A stretch of DNA of 64,000 nucleotides from Bacillota bacterium (lineage in GTDB: Bacteria > Bacillota > Bacilli > Paenibacillales > Paenibacillaceae): assembly GCA_023391635.1 (NCBI GenBank), contig JAEWAQ010000073.1, positions 1-64,000 on the forward strand, given 5' to 3'. This document shows positions 1 through 7,975 of the stretch, piece by piece. A model generated the notes under the pieces. It saw only the letters and a program-made list of their open reading frames with translations. It had not been told where the DNA came from and ran no database searches. The stretch's first letter is position 1, and each line of letters opens with the position of its first letter. The translations under genes and the position numbers were made by a program.

Positions 1-1130
1 TGAACAAGAACCTGACGCCGTTCCTGGCTCCTGCGATTACGACGGCTTCGCTGCCTGCGGGCACGAAGGGGCAAGCCTACAGCCAGAAGCTGGCGGCCAA
101 GGGCGGCGTGCCGTTCTACGATTGGACGGTGACGGGCGGCTCGCTGCCGCCGGGACTTACGCTCGACCGGTTCACCGGGACGATCTCCGGGACGCTCGCG
201 TCATCCGCTTCGCAGAACAGCTATACGTTCACCGTGCAGCTGCGGGATTATGACGCGATGAGCGCGCCGGTGACGAAGAGCTTCGCGATCTCGCTGGGCG
301 GCGGGTCGGGCACCACCAACTTATATGAAGCGGAGAGCGCCACGGTCAACCACGCGAATATCGTGACGGGCAGCGGCGCATCCGGCGGTCGCTATGTCGG
401 CCAGATCGATTATGCGGACAGCTATGTGCAATTCGCGGTGCAGGCGCCTTCCGCCGGGGACTTCGCGATGGAAATCCGTTACGCGAACGGTACCGGCGCG
501 GCATCGACGCACGCGCTGAGCGTGAACGGCGGCGCGGCGCAGACGGTGAGCTATCCGGCCACGGCAGGCTGGGGACAATTCGGCAGCCTCACGCGGCAGG
601 TGCACCTGAACGCCGGGGCGAACACGATTCGCCTGACCAAGGGGACGACCGGCTATGCCGAGCTGGATTACATTCAGTTGAACGCGGCGTCCACCGCGAC
701 GAACATCGCGCCGCAAGGGACGGCATCGACCTCGTTCGTGTCCGCATGGGAGAGCCTGACCGGGCTGAACGACGAATACGAGCCGGCCAGCTCGAACGAC
801 CGCGGCCACCCGGTGTACGGCAACTGGGACAACCCGGGCACGACGCAGTGGGTGCAGTACGATTTCTCCCAGAGCAAGACGATCTCGCGCGTGGACGTGT
901 ACTGGTTCGACGACGACCAGGGCATCGACTTGCCCGCTTCCTATTCGATTCAGTACTGGAATGGCAGTGCCTGGACGAACGTGGCGAATCCGTCGGGGCT
1001 CGGCGTGCTCGGCAATCAGTACAATACAACGTCGTTCACGCCGGTGTCGACGAGCCGCATCCGCCTGAACATCACGGCCAAGACCGGCTTCTCGACCGGG
1101 ATCGAGCAGTGGAAAGTGTTCGGGAATTGA
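1..1130 (+). CDS. Secreted carbohydrate-active protein, C-terminal part (Ig-like, CBM6/35-like, F5/8C-like domains)
   Basis: This is the 3' end of a larger gene; the frame is open from base 3 and no start lies in the window. The visible part carries three modules. First is a putative Ig-like (He_PIG type) domain with the phrase LPPGLTLDRFTGTISG. Next is a CBM6/CBM35-like beta-sandwich beginning at NLYEAESA (base 319 onward). Last is an F5/8 type C (discoidin-like) domain beginning at NIAPQGTAS and ending at IEQWKVFGN. Such tails are typical of secreted glycoside hydrolases of Paenibacillaceae, for example beta-L-arabinofuranosidase-type enzymes, but the catalytic domain lies upstream and is not seen. 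A strong hairpin follows the stop codon. The domain calls are by pattern recognition. Confidence 0.8.
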   Translation, partial: NKNLTPFLAPAITTASLPAGTKGQAYSQKLAAKGGVPFYDWTVTGGSLPPGLTLDRFTGTISGTLASSASQNSYTFTVQLRDYDAMSAPVTKSFAISLGGGSGTTNLYEAESATVNHANIVTGSGASGGRYVGQIDYADSYVQFAVQAPSAGDFAMEIRYANGTGAASTHALSVNGGAAQTVSYPATAGWGQFGSLTRQVHLNAGANTIRLTKGTTGYAELDYIQLNAASTATNIAPQGTASTSFVSAWESLTGLNDEYEPASSNDRGHPVYGNWDNPGTTQWVQYDFSQSKTISRVDVYWFDDDQGIDLPASYSIQYWNGSAWTNVANPSGLGVLGNQYNTTSFTPVSTSRIRLNITAKTGFSTGIEQWKVFGN

Positions 1131-1168
1131 GGGTTGCGATCGTTGTTAGGCAGGTTTGAATGAATACA

Positions 1169-1206
1169 AATCCCCGGGCATTCCTCGATGGAATGTTCCG
1201 GGGATT
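1169..1206 (+). terminator. Intrinsic terminator after the CBM gene
   Basis: Inverted repeat with arms AATCCCCGG-G-CATTCC and GGAATG-TT-CCGGGGATT around a 5-base loop. It lies about 40 bases after the stop codon. The following bases (AGTGTTTGTG) are only moderately T-rich. Confidence 0.7.
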
Positions 1207-1273
1207 AGTGTTTGTGAAACGAATGCGTCATACGCCGATATCCCGTTCGCTCAGGTGGCGACGGAGCGGCGTG

Positions 1274-2608
1274 CTATCGGTTCACCGCATACATCGCTTG
1301 CCGCGCCTCGGCGATGCCGGGCTGAAACTGGATCAACGCCTCGCGTCTCGCATGGTCGACCGCCGCAAGCGCGTTCTGTAACTTCTCTTCCAAGGACGCC
1401 TCGTCGCGAGAGGCATTCTCGCTCTCCAACGGCGCCGCGCCACGAGAAGCATTCTCGCCGTCGAAGTACGCCGCGCTGCGTGAAGCGTGTCTGCCTTCCA
1501 CGGACGCTGCGCTATACGCTCCGTTCATCTCCAAAGCCATCGACAAGCCGGCAACACGGCCTTGCGCCATCGCGACTTTCGCGCTCTCGACGCCCGTGAT
1601 GTTGCCGGCGACGAACAAGCCGGGCAGCGGCGTTCGCATCCGTTCGTCATGCTCCGGCACATGGCCGCCTAATTGCGGGACATAGCGGAACGGACAACCG
1701 GCGACTGCCGCCAGTTCGGCGAGTGGATATAATCCGCCCGCGATGCAGACGAAGTCGGCTTCCACCACGCGCTCGCTTCCGGGAATCGCGCTGCCATCCG
1801 GCTGCACATCGGCCACGCGCACTCCTTCCACGCCTCCGTCGCCGATAATTTCCAACGCCGTCCGTCGCAATTGCAGAGGGGTTCCCATCAGTTTCAACCC
1901 TCGCTTGGGATAGCCTGCAATGGCAAGCTTACGCAGGATGGATGGCTGGACCAACCGCGCCCCCATGCGAAACAGCGGACGCGGCGCCAAATGCGCGAAT
2001 CGCAGCAGGGAAGCGAACACTTGCGCGGGAACAGCCGCATCGCCGGACAGCGGATGACGCGGGGGAAGCACGACCGCAGCGATATCGATGCCGGCCAGTC
2101 GCAGCTCCGACAAAATCGCCATCGCCAGCACGCTCATGCCGATGACGACGCCGCGATTGCCGACCCTGACGCGCTGCACGTTCGTCATCACTTGCGCAGC
2201 GCCGATCGACATCACGCCCGGCAAGGTCCATCCCGGCACAGGGACGGCCGATTCCGCCGCTCCGGTTGCCAACAGCAATTGCCGAGCGCGAAACCGTCCG
2301 CCGTCTGTCCACACGTCCCATCCGTCCGCCGCACCACTCGCTTGCTCCAGTCCGGTTACGGATACGCCGGTGCGCACCTCGACACCAGCCTTTTTTGCCG
2401 AATCCGCCAGCCGCTCCGCCTCCCGAATGCCGTTCCACCAATTCCCGCCGCGTTCCTGATGAAGCTGGCCCAGCAATCGCCCACCCGGGCGCATGTATTC
2501 ATCCAGCACGGTCACCTTCCATCCGCATTGCGCCGCCTCCGCAGCCGCGCACAGACCGGCCGGCCCCGCACCGACGACGAGAATATCCGCAGCGAACCGT
2601 TCGCTCAT
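1274..2608 (-). CDS. D-hydroxyproline/opine dehydrogenase alpha-type subunit (HcnB-like FAD oxidoreductase)
   Basis: A 444-residue FAD-dependent oxidoreductase. The N-terminus has a Rossmann dinucleotide site (VGAGPAGLCAAAEAA) and an FAD-contact region (DEYMRPGGRLLGQ). A second nucleotide-binding stretch (GNRGVVIGMSVLA) and a C-terminal GLFVAGNITGVESAKVAMAQ segment fit the HcnB / opine oxidase A / D-hydroxyproline dehydrogenase alpha family. It is last in a minus-strand operon with a BFD-type and a [2Fe-2S] protein, driven by a sigma-54-type promoter. HcnB homologues often end in a fused BFD-like iron-sulfur domain; here that domain is a separate gene and the C-terminus instead carries a 12-residue repeat. 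The start has GGGAG nine bases upstream. The substrate is inferred from the nearby epimerase and peptidase. Confidence 0.8.
   Translation of the reverse strand: MSERFAADILVVGAGPAGLCAAAEAAQCGWKVTVLDEYMRPGGRLLGQLHQERGGNWWNGIREAERLADSAKKAGVEVRTGVSVTGLEQASGAADGWDVWTDGGRFRARQLLLATGAAESAVPVPGWTLPGVMSIGAAQVMTNVQRVRVGNRGVVIGMSVLAMAILSELRLAGIDIAAVVLPPRHPLSGDAAVPAQVFASLLRFAHLAPRPLFRMGARLVQPSILRKLAIAGYPKRGLKLMGTPLQLRRTALEIIGDGGVEGVRVADVQPDGSAIPGSERVVEADFVCIAGGLYPLAELAAVAGCPFRYVPQLGGHVPEHDERMRTPLPGLFVAGNITGVESAKVAMAQGRVAGLSMALEMNGAYSAASVEGRHASRSAAYFDGENASRGAAPLESENASRDEASLEEKLQNALAAVDHARREALIQFQPGIAEARQAMYAVNR
1389..1532 (-). repeat. 36-bp tandem repeat inside the FAD-subunit gene
   Basis: Four head-to-tail copies at an exact 36-base period (anchor TCC at 1389, 1425, 1461 and 1497). 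The first two copies are well conserved and the last two are more degenerate. The period keeps the frame and encodes 12-residue units of the type AAxxE/DxxNASRx near the C-terminus (for example AAYFDGENASRG and AAPLESENASRD). Confidence 0.8.
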
Positions 2609-2666
2609 CTAAACCCGCTCCCTTTCCTGGCCGCAACTGCACATACTCGAACAAATCAAAGAGCCA

Positions 2667-3044
2667 TCACCTTGTCCAACCTTTCGTTCCTTCCGCCCGC
2701 CCCTGTTCCTTATCCGGTGAGTGCCCGAACGGAGCAGGCAGCCGCCAGCCGGAACGAACGTCCATTCCTTCCGCCACGGGCGTCAAGCAGGCGCGCACGC
2801 CGGTTATCCCGTTTACCGTGACCCTGCATTCCATACAGTGGCCGATATTGCAATAGATGCCCCGGGGCGTGCCCGACGCTTCGTGGTCTCGCAGCCGCCG
2901 AACGCCTTCCGCCAGCAGCGCGGCAGCGATGCTCTCTCCCGGCAAGGCGGAGAACGGCGCCCCGTCAAACGTAAAAGAGATTTCCGCCGAACTTGCGGCA
3001 AGCGGCCCCAGAATCGGATGCTCGCGGATGCGTCCCGGTTTCAT
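2667..3044 (-). CDS. [2Fe-2S] subunit of D-hydroxyproline/opine dehydrogenase (HcnA-like)
   Basis: A 125-residue ferredoxin-like protein. Its cysteine pattern CNIGHCMEC, then a cysteine 13 residues later (CX4CX2CX12C), is that of the small iron-sulfur subunit (HcnA-like) of three-part amino-acid/opine dehydrogenases, which passes electrons between the FAD subunits and the respiratory chain. I chose the ATG at 3044 because it overlaps the stop of the preceding gene (ATGA) and has a GGGGGG stretch upstream. An in-frame ATG five codons earlier is possible. It lies 58 bases upstream of the FAD subunit gene. Confidence 0.8.
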   Translation of the reverse strand: MKPGRIREHPILGPLAASSAEISFTFDGAPFSALPGESIAAALLAEGVRRLRDHEASGTPRGIYCNIGHCMECRVTVNGITGVRACLTPVAEGMDVRSGWRLPAPFGHSPDKEQGRAEGTKGWTR

Positions 3045-3310
3045 GAAGAAGCCCCCCATTGTCCGAACGTTACGGGGCGAACCGGCTGCTGGACCTTCAA
3101 GGGTAGCGGGGCATCTTGCTCAAGCCCGCCGTGCAGCGCCGTCAATTGCTCGATGAGCGGCCGGCAAGTGCGCCCACCGCATATTCCCATGCCGGCGCGT
3201 GTTCGCAATTTCGCTTCACGCGACGAGCAGCCGTACGACGCGAACGTTTCCGCCAATCGTGCCAACGTGACTTCCTCGCAACGGCAAACGATCAAATCGC
3301 GGTCATCCAT
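3041..3310 (-). CDS. BFD-like [2Fe-2S]-binding protein
   Basis: An 89-residue protein with the bacterioferritin-associated-ferredoxin cysteine pattern: CRC near the N-terminus (LIVCRCEEVT) and CGGRTC (GMGICGGRTCRPL). In many opine and hydroxyproline dehydrogenases this module is fused to the C-terminus of the FAD subunit; here it stands alone as the first gene of the operon. The ATG at 3310 has an ideal AAGGAGG seven bases upstream, preferred over a longer frame beginning 15 codons earlier. The stop overlaps the next start by four bases (ATGA), suggesting translational coupling. Confidence 0.8.
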   Translation of the reverse strand: MDDRDLIVCRCEEVTLARLAETFASYGCSSREAKLRTRAGMGICGGRTCRPLIEQLTALHGGLEQDAPLPLKVQQPVRPVTFGQWGASS

Positions 3311-3363
3311 GGATTGCCCTCCTTCTTTACAGACAGCTGCAATCAGCTCCTGCACCAGCTACC

Positions 3364-3380
3364 TGCAACAATCGTGCCAA
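3364..3380 (-). promoter_or_regulatory. Sigma-54 (-24/-12) promoter for the dehydrogenase operon
   Basis: Read on the minus strand the sequence is TTGGCACGATTGTTGCA, which matches the sigma-54 consensus YTGGCACGRNNNTTGCW at every defined position. The predicted start of transcription (about 12 bases after the GC) is near 3353, leaving about 43 bases of leader before the ATG at 3310. Confidence 0.85.
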
Positions 3381-3405
3381 TCTTTTTTGAGAGCTTAGAT
3401 CGAAG

Positions 3406-3422
3406 CTGGCATCTTTCTTGCT
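3406..3422 (+). promoter_or_regulatory. Sigma-54 (-24/-12) promoter for the M24 peptidase gene
   Basis: CTGGCATCTTTCTTGCT has the invariant GG and GC at the exact sigma-54 spacing (TGGCA-N6-TTGC). The predicted start of transcription is near 3433, 28 bases before the peptidase ATG. Its -24 element lies 26 bases from the -24 element of the opposing promoter, so the two point away from each other back to back. Confidence 0.75.
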
Positions 3423-3460
3423 AGAACTCTGGATGACAGCGGAAATGGGGGTGTGGACGC

Positions 3461-4564
3461 ATGAGCGATTTTCAGCGGAGGATGTCGGCGCTTCGCGAAC
3501 GGATGGCCGTACAAGGCATAGGGGCCGCGCTGCTGACCGCTCCTGCCGTCGTGTATTATTTCACGGGACTTTGGACCGATCCGATGGAAAGGTTCCTGGG
3601 CTTGTGGGTGGCGGAGGGGGAGGAACCGGTGCTGTTCGTGCCGCAATTGGATGCCGGGAAAGCGGAATCGGCAGCGAGCTCCAGCGTGCGAATATGGACC
3701 GTAGACGATGCGACGCCTCCGCAGGAGGCCATGCGGCAAGCATGCCGGTTCCCCTCCTCCGGACGCTTCGGCGTGGATAAGTTGGTGTTGAGCTGGCACT
3801 TGGCGGAGCGAATTAAGGCGATCTGTCCCGGGCTGACGTTCGCGGATATCGGACCGGCAATTCGAATGATGATGGCCAGTAAAACCCGGGAAGAAGCCGA
3901 TCTCGTTCGCCGTGCGGCGCAGATTGCGGACCGGGCGCTGGAGGCTGCGCTTGGCGCATTTCGCGTCGGGATGCGGGAACGGGAGCTGGCGGAGGAAATC
4001 GTGCGGCAAATCCGCGCGGCCGGAGGAGAAGGACCGGCGTTTGGCCCGACGGTCGTGAGCGGCGCCCGAACCGCGCTGCCACATGCGGACACGACGGAAG
4101 AGCCGATTCTCGAAGGCGGCCTGCTGATCGTCGATATGGGCGTCGTTTGCCGGCATTACTTGTCCGACATGACGAGAACGTTCCTGGTCGGAGACGCGAA
4201 CGGCGAACGGGTTCGCCTCTATGAGACCGTGCGGGCAGCGAACGAGCGGGCAATCGCGGCTATTCGCCAAGGTGCGCCGCTCAGCGATATCGATGAAGCT
4301 GCCCGGCAATATATCGAGGCGCAAGGCTACGGTGAGCATTTCATCCATCGGGTCGGCCACGGCCTCGGATTGAATATTCACGAGGAGCCGTCGATTCACC
4401 GCCGCAACCGGGACCCGGTGCTCGCCGGCATGATTTTCACCGTCGAGCCGGGCATCTACGTGCCGGGAGTCGGCGGAGTCCGGATCGAAGACGATGTGTA
4501 CGTGGACGAAAATGGGACGGTGGACGTTTTGACGGCATTTTCGCGCGAGTTGAGACGGTTATAA
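3461..4564 (+). CDS. M24 family Xaa-Pro peptidase (prolidase-like)
   Basis: A 367-residue cytoplasmic metallopeptidase of the pita-bread fold. It has an N-terminal creatinase-type domain (residues about 1-130) and a C-terminal catalytic domain. The five metal ligands can be read: two Asp in LLIVDMGVVCRHYLSDMTRT, His in HRVGHGLGLNIHEEP, Glu in FTVEPGIYV and Glu in GVRIEDDV. Family members hydrolyse Xaa-Pro or Xaa-hydroxyproline dipeptides. Because the gene has a sigma-54 promoter paired with that of the dehydrogenase operon, I infer that it releases hydroxyproline from collagen-like dipeptides. It ends ten bases before the convergent stop of the regulator. Confidence 0.85.
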   Translation: MSDFQRRMSALRERMAVQGIGAALLTAPAVVYYFTGLWTDPMERFLGLWVAEGEEPVLFVPQLDAGKAESAASSSVRIWTVDDATPPQEAMRQACRFPSSGRFGVDKLVLSWHLAERIKAICPGLTFADIGPAIRMMMASKTREEADLVRRAAQIADRALEAALGAFRVGMRERELAEEIVRQIRAAGGEGPAFGPTVVSGARTALPHADTTEEPILEGGLLIVDMGVVCRHYLSDMTRTFLVGDANGERVRLYETVRAANERAIAAIRQGAPLSDIDEAARQYIEAQGYGEHFIHRVGHGLGLNIHEEPSIHRRNRDPVLAGMIFTVEPGIYVPGVGGVRIEDDVYVDENGTVDVLTAFSRELRRL

Positions 4565-4574
4565 CCAATCGGTG

Positions 4575-5636
4575 TCAGTGGCTGGACCCCGGTCGATCGG
4601 GTTGGTTGCCCAGCTTGTTGTACAGGGAGACGCGGGAAATGCCGAGCCGCTGCGCGGCAGCTTGCTTGTTGCCGCCCGACTCGCGGATCGCCGCGTGAAT
4701 CAACCGGCGTTCGTATTCGCCAAGCCATTCCGGGAGCGTCCCCGACTCGGGCAGGTGCGTGAAATCACCTTGCTCGGCGCCAGGCACGGCATCACGGGTG
4801 GCAGCGGCAATCGGCAGCTTCTCTATCCGCCGAATCGCGGCAGGCAAGCTGTCCCAATCCGGGATGCCGTCCTCCGAGAACACGACGAGCCGTTCCGCCG
4901 CATTGCGCAGCTCGCGGATATTTCCCGGCCAATCGTAAACGCGCAGCGCATCGGCCTGGACCTCGGAGAGCCGGGGGAGCGGGCGATTGTATCGCTCGGC
5001 GAATTCGCGCAGGAATCGGTCCGCAAGCGGCGCAATGTCCTCTCGCCGATGCCGCAGCGGCGGGATATCCAGCGCGACCGCATTCAGCCGGTAATACAAG
5101 TCCTCGCGGAAACGGCCCTGGCGCATCTCCGATTCCAAGTTCCGATTGCTCGCGGCGATGAAGCGGCAATCGGCCTCCAGTGCCCGGGTGCCGCCCAACG
5201 GGTAGTAGGCCCGTTCCTCCAGCACGCGCAGCAGCTTGACCTGCATGTCCGGCGACAGTTCCCCGATCTCATCGAGGAATAGGGTGCCGCCTTGCGCCAA
5301 GGCGAGCTTGCCCGGCTTGCCCCGCGGATCGGCGCCGGAGAAGGCGCCACGTTCGTAGCCGAACAGTTCGCTCTCGACGAGCGATCCGGCTATGGCACCG
5401 CAATTGAGGGCCACGATAGACGCATCGGCGCCTTCGCGCCAGCGGTGAATCGCCTGTGCGAAGTTTTCTTTGCCGACTCCGGTCTCGCCAGTCAGCAGCA
5501 CGGTCGCGGCCGTTCCCCGAAGCTTGCGGGCTTGCGCTACGGCTTGCCGGAATAGGCGGCTTGTGCCGGTCATGGCGCCAAAAGGATCGCTGGCGAGCTC
5601 GTGATCAGGGTCGCCGGGCATTAACCGAGAAGACAT
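4575..5636 (-). CDS. Sigma-54-dependent transcriptional activator lacking a sensor domain
   Basis: A 353-residue bacterial enhancer-binding protein with an AAA+ domain starting about 20 residues from the N-terminus. Readable motifs are Walker A (GETGVGKE), the sigma-54 contact loop GAFSGA (a variant of GAFTGA), Walker B (GGTLFLDEIGE) and the arginine-finger region (REDLYYRLNAV). The C-terminus holds a Fis-type helix-turn-helix (GGNKQAAAQRLGISRVSLYNKL). No PAS, GAF, ACT or receiver domain precedes the ATPase. It probably activates the two sigma-54 promoters at 3.4 kb. The ATG at 5636 has AAGGAG eight bases upstream; an earlier in-frame start 27 codons upstream lacks a good ribosome site. Confidence 0.9.
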   Translation of the reverse strand: MSSRLMPGDPDHELASDPFGAMTGTSRLFRQAVAQARKLRGTAATVLLTGETGVGKENFAQAIHRWREGADASIVALNCGAIAGSLVESELFGYERGAFSGADPRGKPGKLALAQGGTLFLDEIGELSPDMQVKLLRVLEERAYYPLGGTRALEADCRFIAASNRNLESEMRQGRFREDLYYRLNAVALDIPPLRHRREDIAPLADRFLREFAERYNRPLPRLSEVQADALRVYDWPGNIRELRNAAERLVVFSEDGIPDWDSLPAAIRRIEKLPIAAATRDAVPGAEQGDFTHLPESGTLPEWLGEYERRLIHAAIRESGGNKQAAAQRLGISRVSLYNKLGNQPDRPGSSH

Positions 5637-5657
5637 CGGATTCGCTCCTTCATTAAT

Positions 5658-5710
5658 ATGTAAGACAATTATTACATGTTTTTGTTTATGTGTATATAAA
5701 ACTTTACACA
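5658..5710. promoter_or_regulatory. AT-rich divergent promoter region with two inverted repeats
   Basis: This region between the sigma-54 activator and the oxidase gene holds ATGTAA-N8-TTACAT (5658-5677) and TGTGTA-N10-TACACA (5689-5710). Both are plausible operators. I cannot assign a regulator or a clear sigma factor. Confidence 0.35.
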
Positions 5711-5743
5711 TTGTCAAAAGAACTGCACTCAGGGAGGTCAGGC

Positions 5744-6937
5744 ATGGGCGTCAACAATTGTTCGGCTGAACTTATCATCATCGGTGGCGGCATTATCGGC
5801 ATGTCGGTCGCTTATTTCGCCGCCCGTACCGGCATGTCGGTCGCCGTGCTGGAGCAGGGGGAGATCGCCCAGGGGACGTCGTCCCGCTGCGACGGCAATA
5901 TTCTGGTCATCGACAAAGATCCGGGCTTCGACAGCCTCATGTCCATTGAGAGCCAGAAGATCGTCCGGGAATGGGCTCGTGAATTGCCAGAACCGTTCGA
6001 ATACCGAGCGCCCGGCAGTATATTCGTCTGCGAAACGGAGGAGGAACTGGAAGCCGCGCGCAGTTGGGTGAGCCGCCAAGCGGCGCTCGGTTTGCCGTTT
6101 CGAATGCTGGATCGCTCCGATTTGAGACAGGAATCTCCCGATTTTGCCGACGATCTGCCAGGCGGGCTGGAGTGCGCATCGGATGCCACGGTGAACCCTT
6201 ACTTGCTTACCTATGCGCTGGCGGACGGGGCTAGAAAATGGGGCGCGGCGATTCATGTGCATACGGCGGTTCGGGCGATAACGCGGGTGGAGGGCGGCGG
6301 ATTTCGCGTCGAGACCGACCGGGGGGATTGGCTGGCCGGCAAAATCGTCAACGCGGCCGGATGCTGGGCGCCGCGGATCGGGCGAATGCTGGGACTGGAG
6401 CTGCCGATCGTCCCCCGCAAGGGCCACTTGATCGTCGCATCGCGGGGAAGATCGGTCGGGCGGCGCAAAGTGATGGAGTTCGGATACTTGATGTCCAAGT
6501 TCGGAGGCAAGCGTCTGGTCGATGCGGAGACGGAGAAGTACGGCGTCGCGCTCGTATTCGAGCCGACAGAGAGCCAAAATTTCCTGATCGGCTCCAGCCG
6601 GGAATTCGCGGACTTCGACATGGCGGTTCGTCCAGAGGTCATCGCCTGCATGGCCCGCAGGGCGATCCGATTCTACCCCGGGATGTCAGATATGCTGGCG
6701 ATACGGACATATGCGGGACTGCGGCCTTGGACGCCCGATCATTTGCCGATCGTATCCGCCGCGATTGATCTGCCCGGCTTCTATATCGCGGCGGGCCATG
6801 AAGGCGATGGAATCAGTCTGGCAGCCGTAACCGGGAAGCTGATGAGCGAGCTGATGAGCGGTCAAGAAGCGACGTGCATTCCGTGGGAGCCGCTGCGGCT
6901 CGACCGATTTCAAGAACGGGGAGGATGGGCGCCATGA
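5744..6937 (+). CDS. FAD-dependent D-amino-acid/D-hydroxyproline dehydrogenase beta-type subunit (HcnC-like)
   Basis: A 397-residue member of the DAO family. The N-terminal FAD site is LIIIGGGIIGMSVAYFAAR, followed by the DAO-type contact QGTSSRCDGN. The C-terminus has GLRPWTPDHLPIVSA and GHEGDGISLAAVTG, the usual substrate- and FAD-closing segments. HcnC-like subunits of three-part dehydrogenases oxidise glycine, opines or cis-4-hydroxy-D-proline. The ATG at 5744 follows GGGAGG. The gene overlaps the downstream epimerase by four bases (ATGA), so the oxidase and the enzyme that would supply its D-substrate are translationally coupled. The partner subunits are on the other side of the peptidase and regulator genes. 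Confidence 0.8.
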   Translation: MGVNNCSAELIIIGGGIIGMSVAYFAARTGMSVAVLEQGEIAQGTSSRCDGNILVIDKDPGFDSLMSIESQKIVREWARELPEPFEYRAPGSIFVCETEEELEAARSWVSRQAALGLPFRMLDRSDLRQESPDFADDLPGGLECASDATVNPYLLTYALADGARKWGAAIHVHTAVRAITRVEGGGFRVETDRGDWLAGKIVNAAGCWAPRIGRMLGLELPIVPRKGHLIVASRGRSVGRRKVMEFGYLMSKFGGKRLVDAETEKYGVALVFEPTESQNFLIGSSREFADFDMAVRPEVIACMARRAIRFYPGMSDMLAIRTYAGLRPWTPDHLPIVSAAIDLPGFYIAAGHEGDGISLAAVTGKLMSELMSGQEATCIPWEPLRLDRFQERGGWAP

Positions 6938-7938
6938 AGCCCGATCGGGTATTTCGCACGATCGATACGCATACGGGAGGCAATCCGACGCGGAGCATCG
7001 TCAGCGGCATGCCTCTGCTGAACGGAAACACAATGGCCGACAAAATGCTCGACATGCAAGCCCGCCATGACGACATCCGCCGCCTGCTCATGTACGAGCC
7101 GCGCGGCCACGAAGTCATGTCCGGGGCGTGCCTCGTCGCGCCTTGCCATCCGGAGGCGGATGTCGGCGTCATCTATATCGAGACAGGCGGTTATTTGCCG
7201 ATGTGCGGTCACGATACGATCGGCTTGTGCACCGCATTGGTGGAATGCGGACTGGTGTCGGTCTGCGAACCGATCACGACGATTCGATTGGATACGCCGG
7301 CCGGACTCGTCCGCGCGGAAGTCGCGGTTCATCGCGGCAGGGCGGCGCTGGTGGCATTCCGCAATATACCCGCATACTGGCACGGACGATTCCGGGTGCA
7401 AGTGGATGGGATTGGCGAAGTGAGCGGCGATATCGCTTATGGCGGGAATTTTTACGCGATCGTAGACGCCCGGCCGTTCGGGCTGCCGCTCCTCCCGTCC
7501 CGCGCGGAGGAAATCGTGGACAAGGCCGTACGCATTCGCCACGCAGTCAACGCAGCTGTCCGGGTCATCCATCCGGAGTCGCCGTTCATCCAGGGCGTTA
7601 CGCATGTCGAGTTTTACACCGATCCCGCCGATCCGTCGGCGCATGTGCGCAATACCGTCGTCGTGCCGCCCGGCGGCATCGACCGCTCGCCTTGCGGGAC
7701 GGGAACCTCGGCCAAGCTCGCCACGCTCCATGCGCACGGGGAAATTGGCGTTGGAGAGACGTTCGTGCATGAAAGCATCGTCGGCTCGCGCTTCACCGGA
7801 CGCGTGTTGGAGGAAGTAAAAGTCGGTGATTACGCTGGCGTCATCACGGAAATCGCAGGCTCTGCGCGAATCATGGGCATGCACACCTGGTTCTCGCATG
7901 CGGAGGACCCGCTGAATGGCGGCTTCCTGTTCCATTGA
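6934..7938 (+). CDS. 4-hydroxyproline 2-epimerase / proline racemase family
   Basis: A 334-residue enzyme of the proline racemase family, with both catalytic cysteines present: Cys91 in MCGHDTIG and Cys254 in DRSPCGTGTSAK. The two cysteines act as acid and base on either side of the alpha carbon. Family members with this pair are proline racemases or 4-hydroxyproline 2-epimerases; the context of a D-hydroxyproline dehydrogenase and a prolidase favours conversion of trans-4-hydroxy-L-proline to cis-4-hydroxy-D-proline. I chose the ATG at 6934, which overlaps the upstream stop and has GGGAGG upstream. Later pathway genes (deaminase, semialdehyde dehydrogenase) are not seen nearby. Confidence 0.9.
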   Translation: MKPDRVFRTIDTHTGGNPTRSIVSGMPLLNGNTMADKMLDMQARHDDIRRLLMYEPRGHEVMSGACLVAPCHPEADVGVIYIETGGYLPMCGHDTIGLCTALVECGLVSVCEPITTIRLDTPAGLVRAEVAVHRGRAALVAFRNIPAYWHGRFRVQVDGIGEVSGDIAYGGNFYAIVDARPFGLPLLPSRAEEIVDKAVRIRHAVNAAVRVIHPESPFIQGVTHVEFYTDPADPSAHVRNTVVVPPGGIDRSPCGTGTSAKLATLHAHGEIGVGETFVHESIVGSRFTGRVLEEVKVGDYAGVITEIAGSARIMGMHTWFSHAEDPLNGGFLFH

Positions 7939-7975
7939 AAGATCGGAGCGCGCGGCGGTCGGTGGGGGGAGGGCG

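Noticed and set aside
5711..5727. Sigma-54-like text TTGTCAAAAGAACTGCA before the HcnC-like gene
   Set aside because: The invariant GG of the -24 element reads GT, and the implied transcription start (about 5738) would fall within or after the ribosome site.
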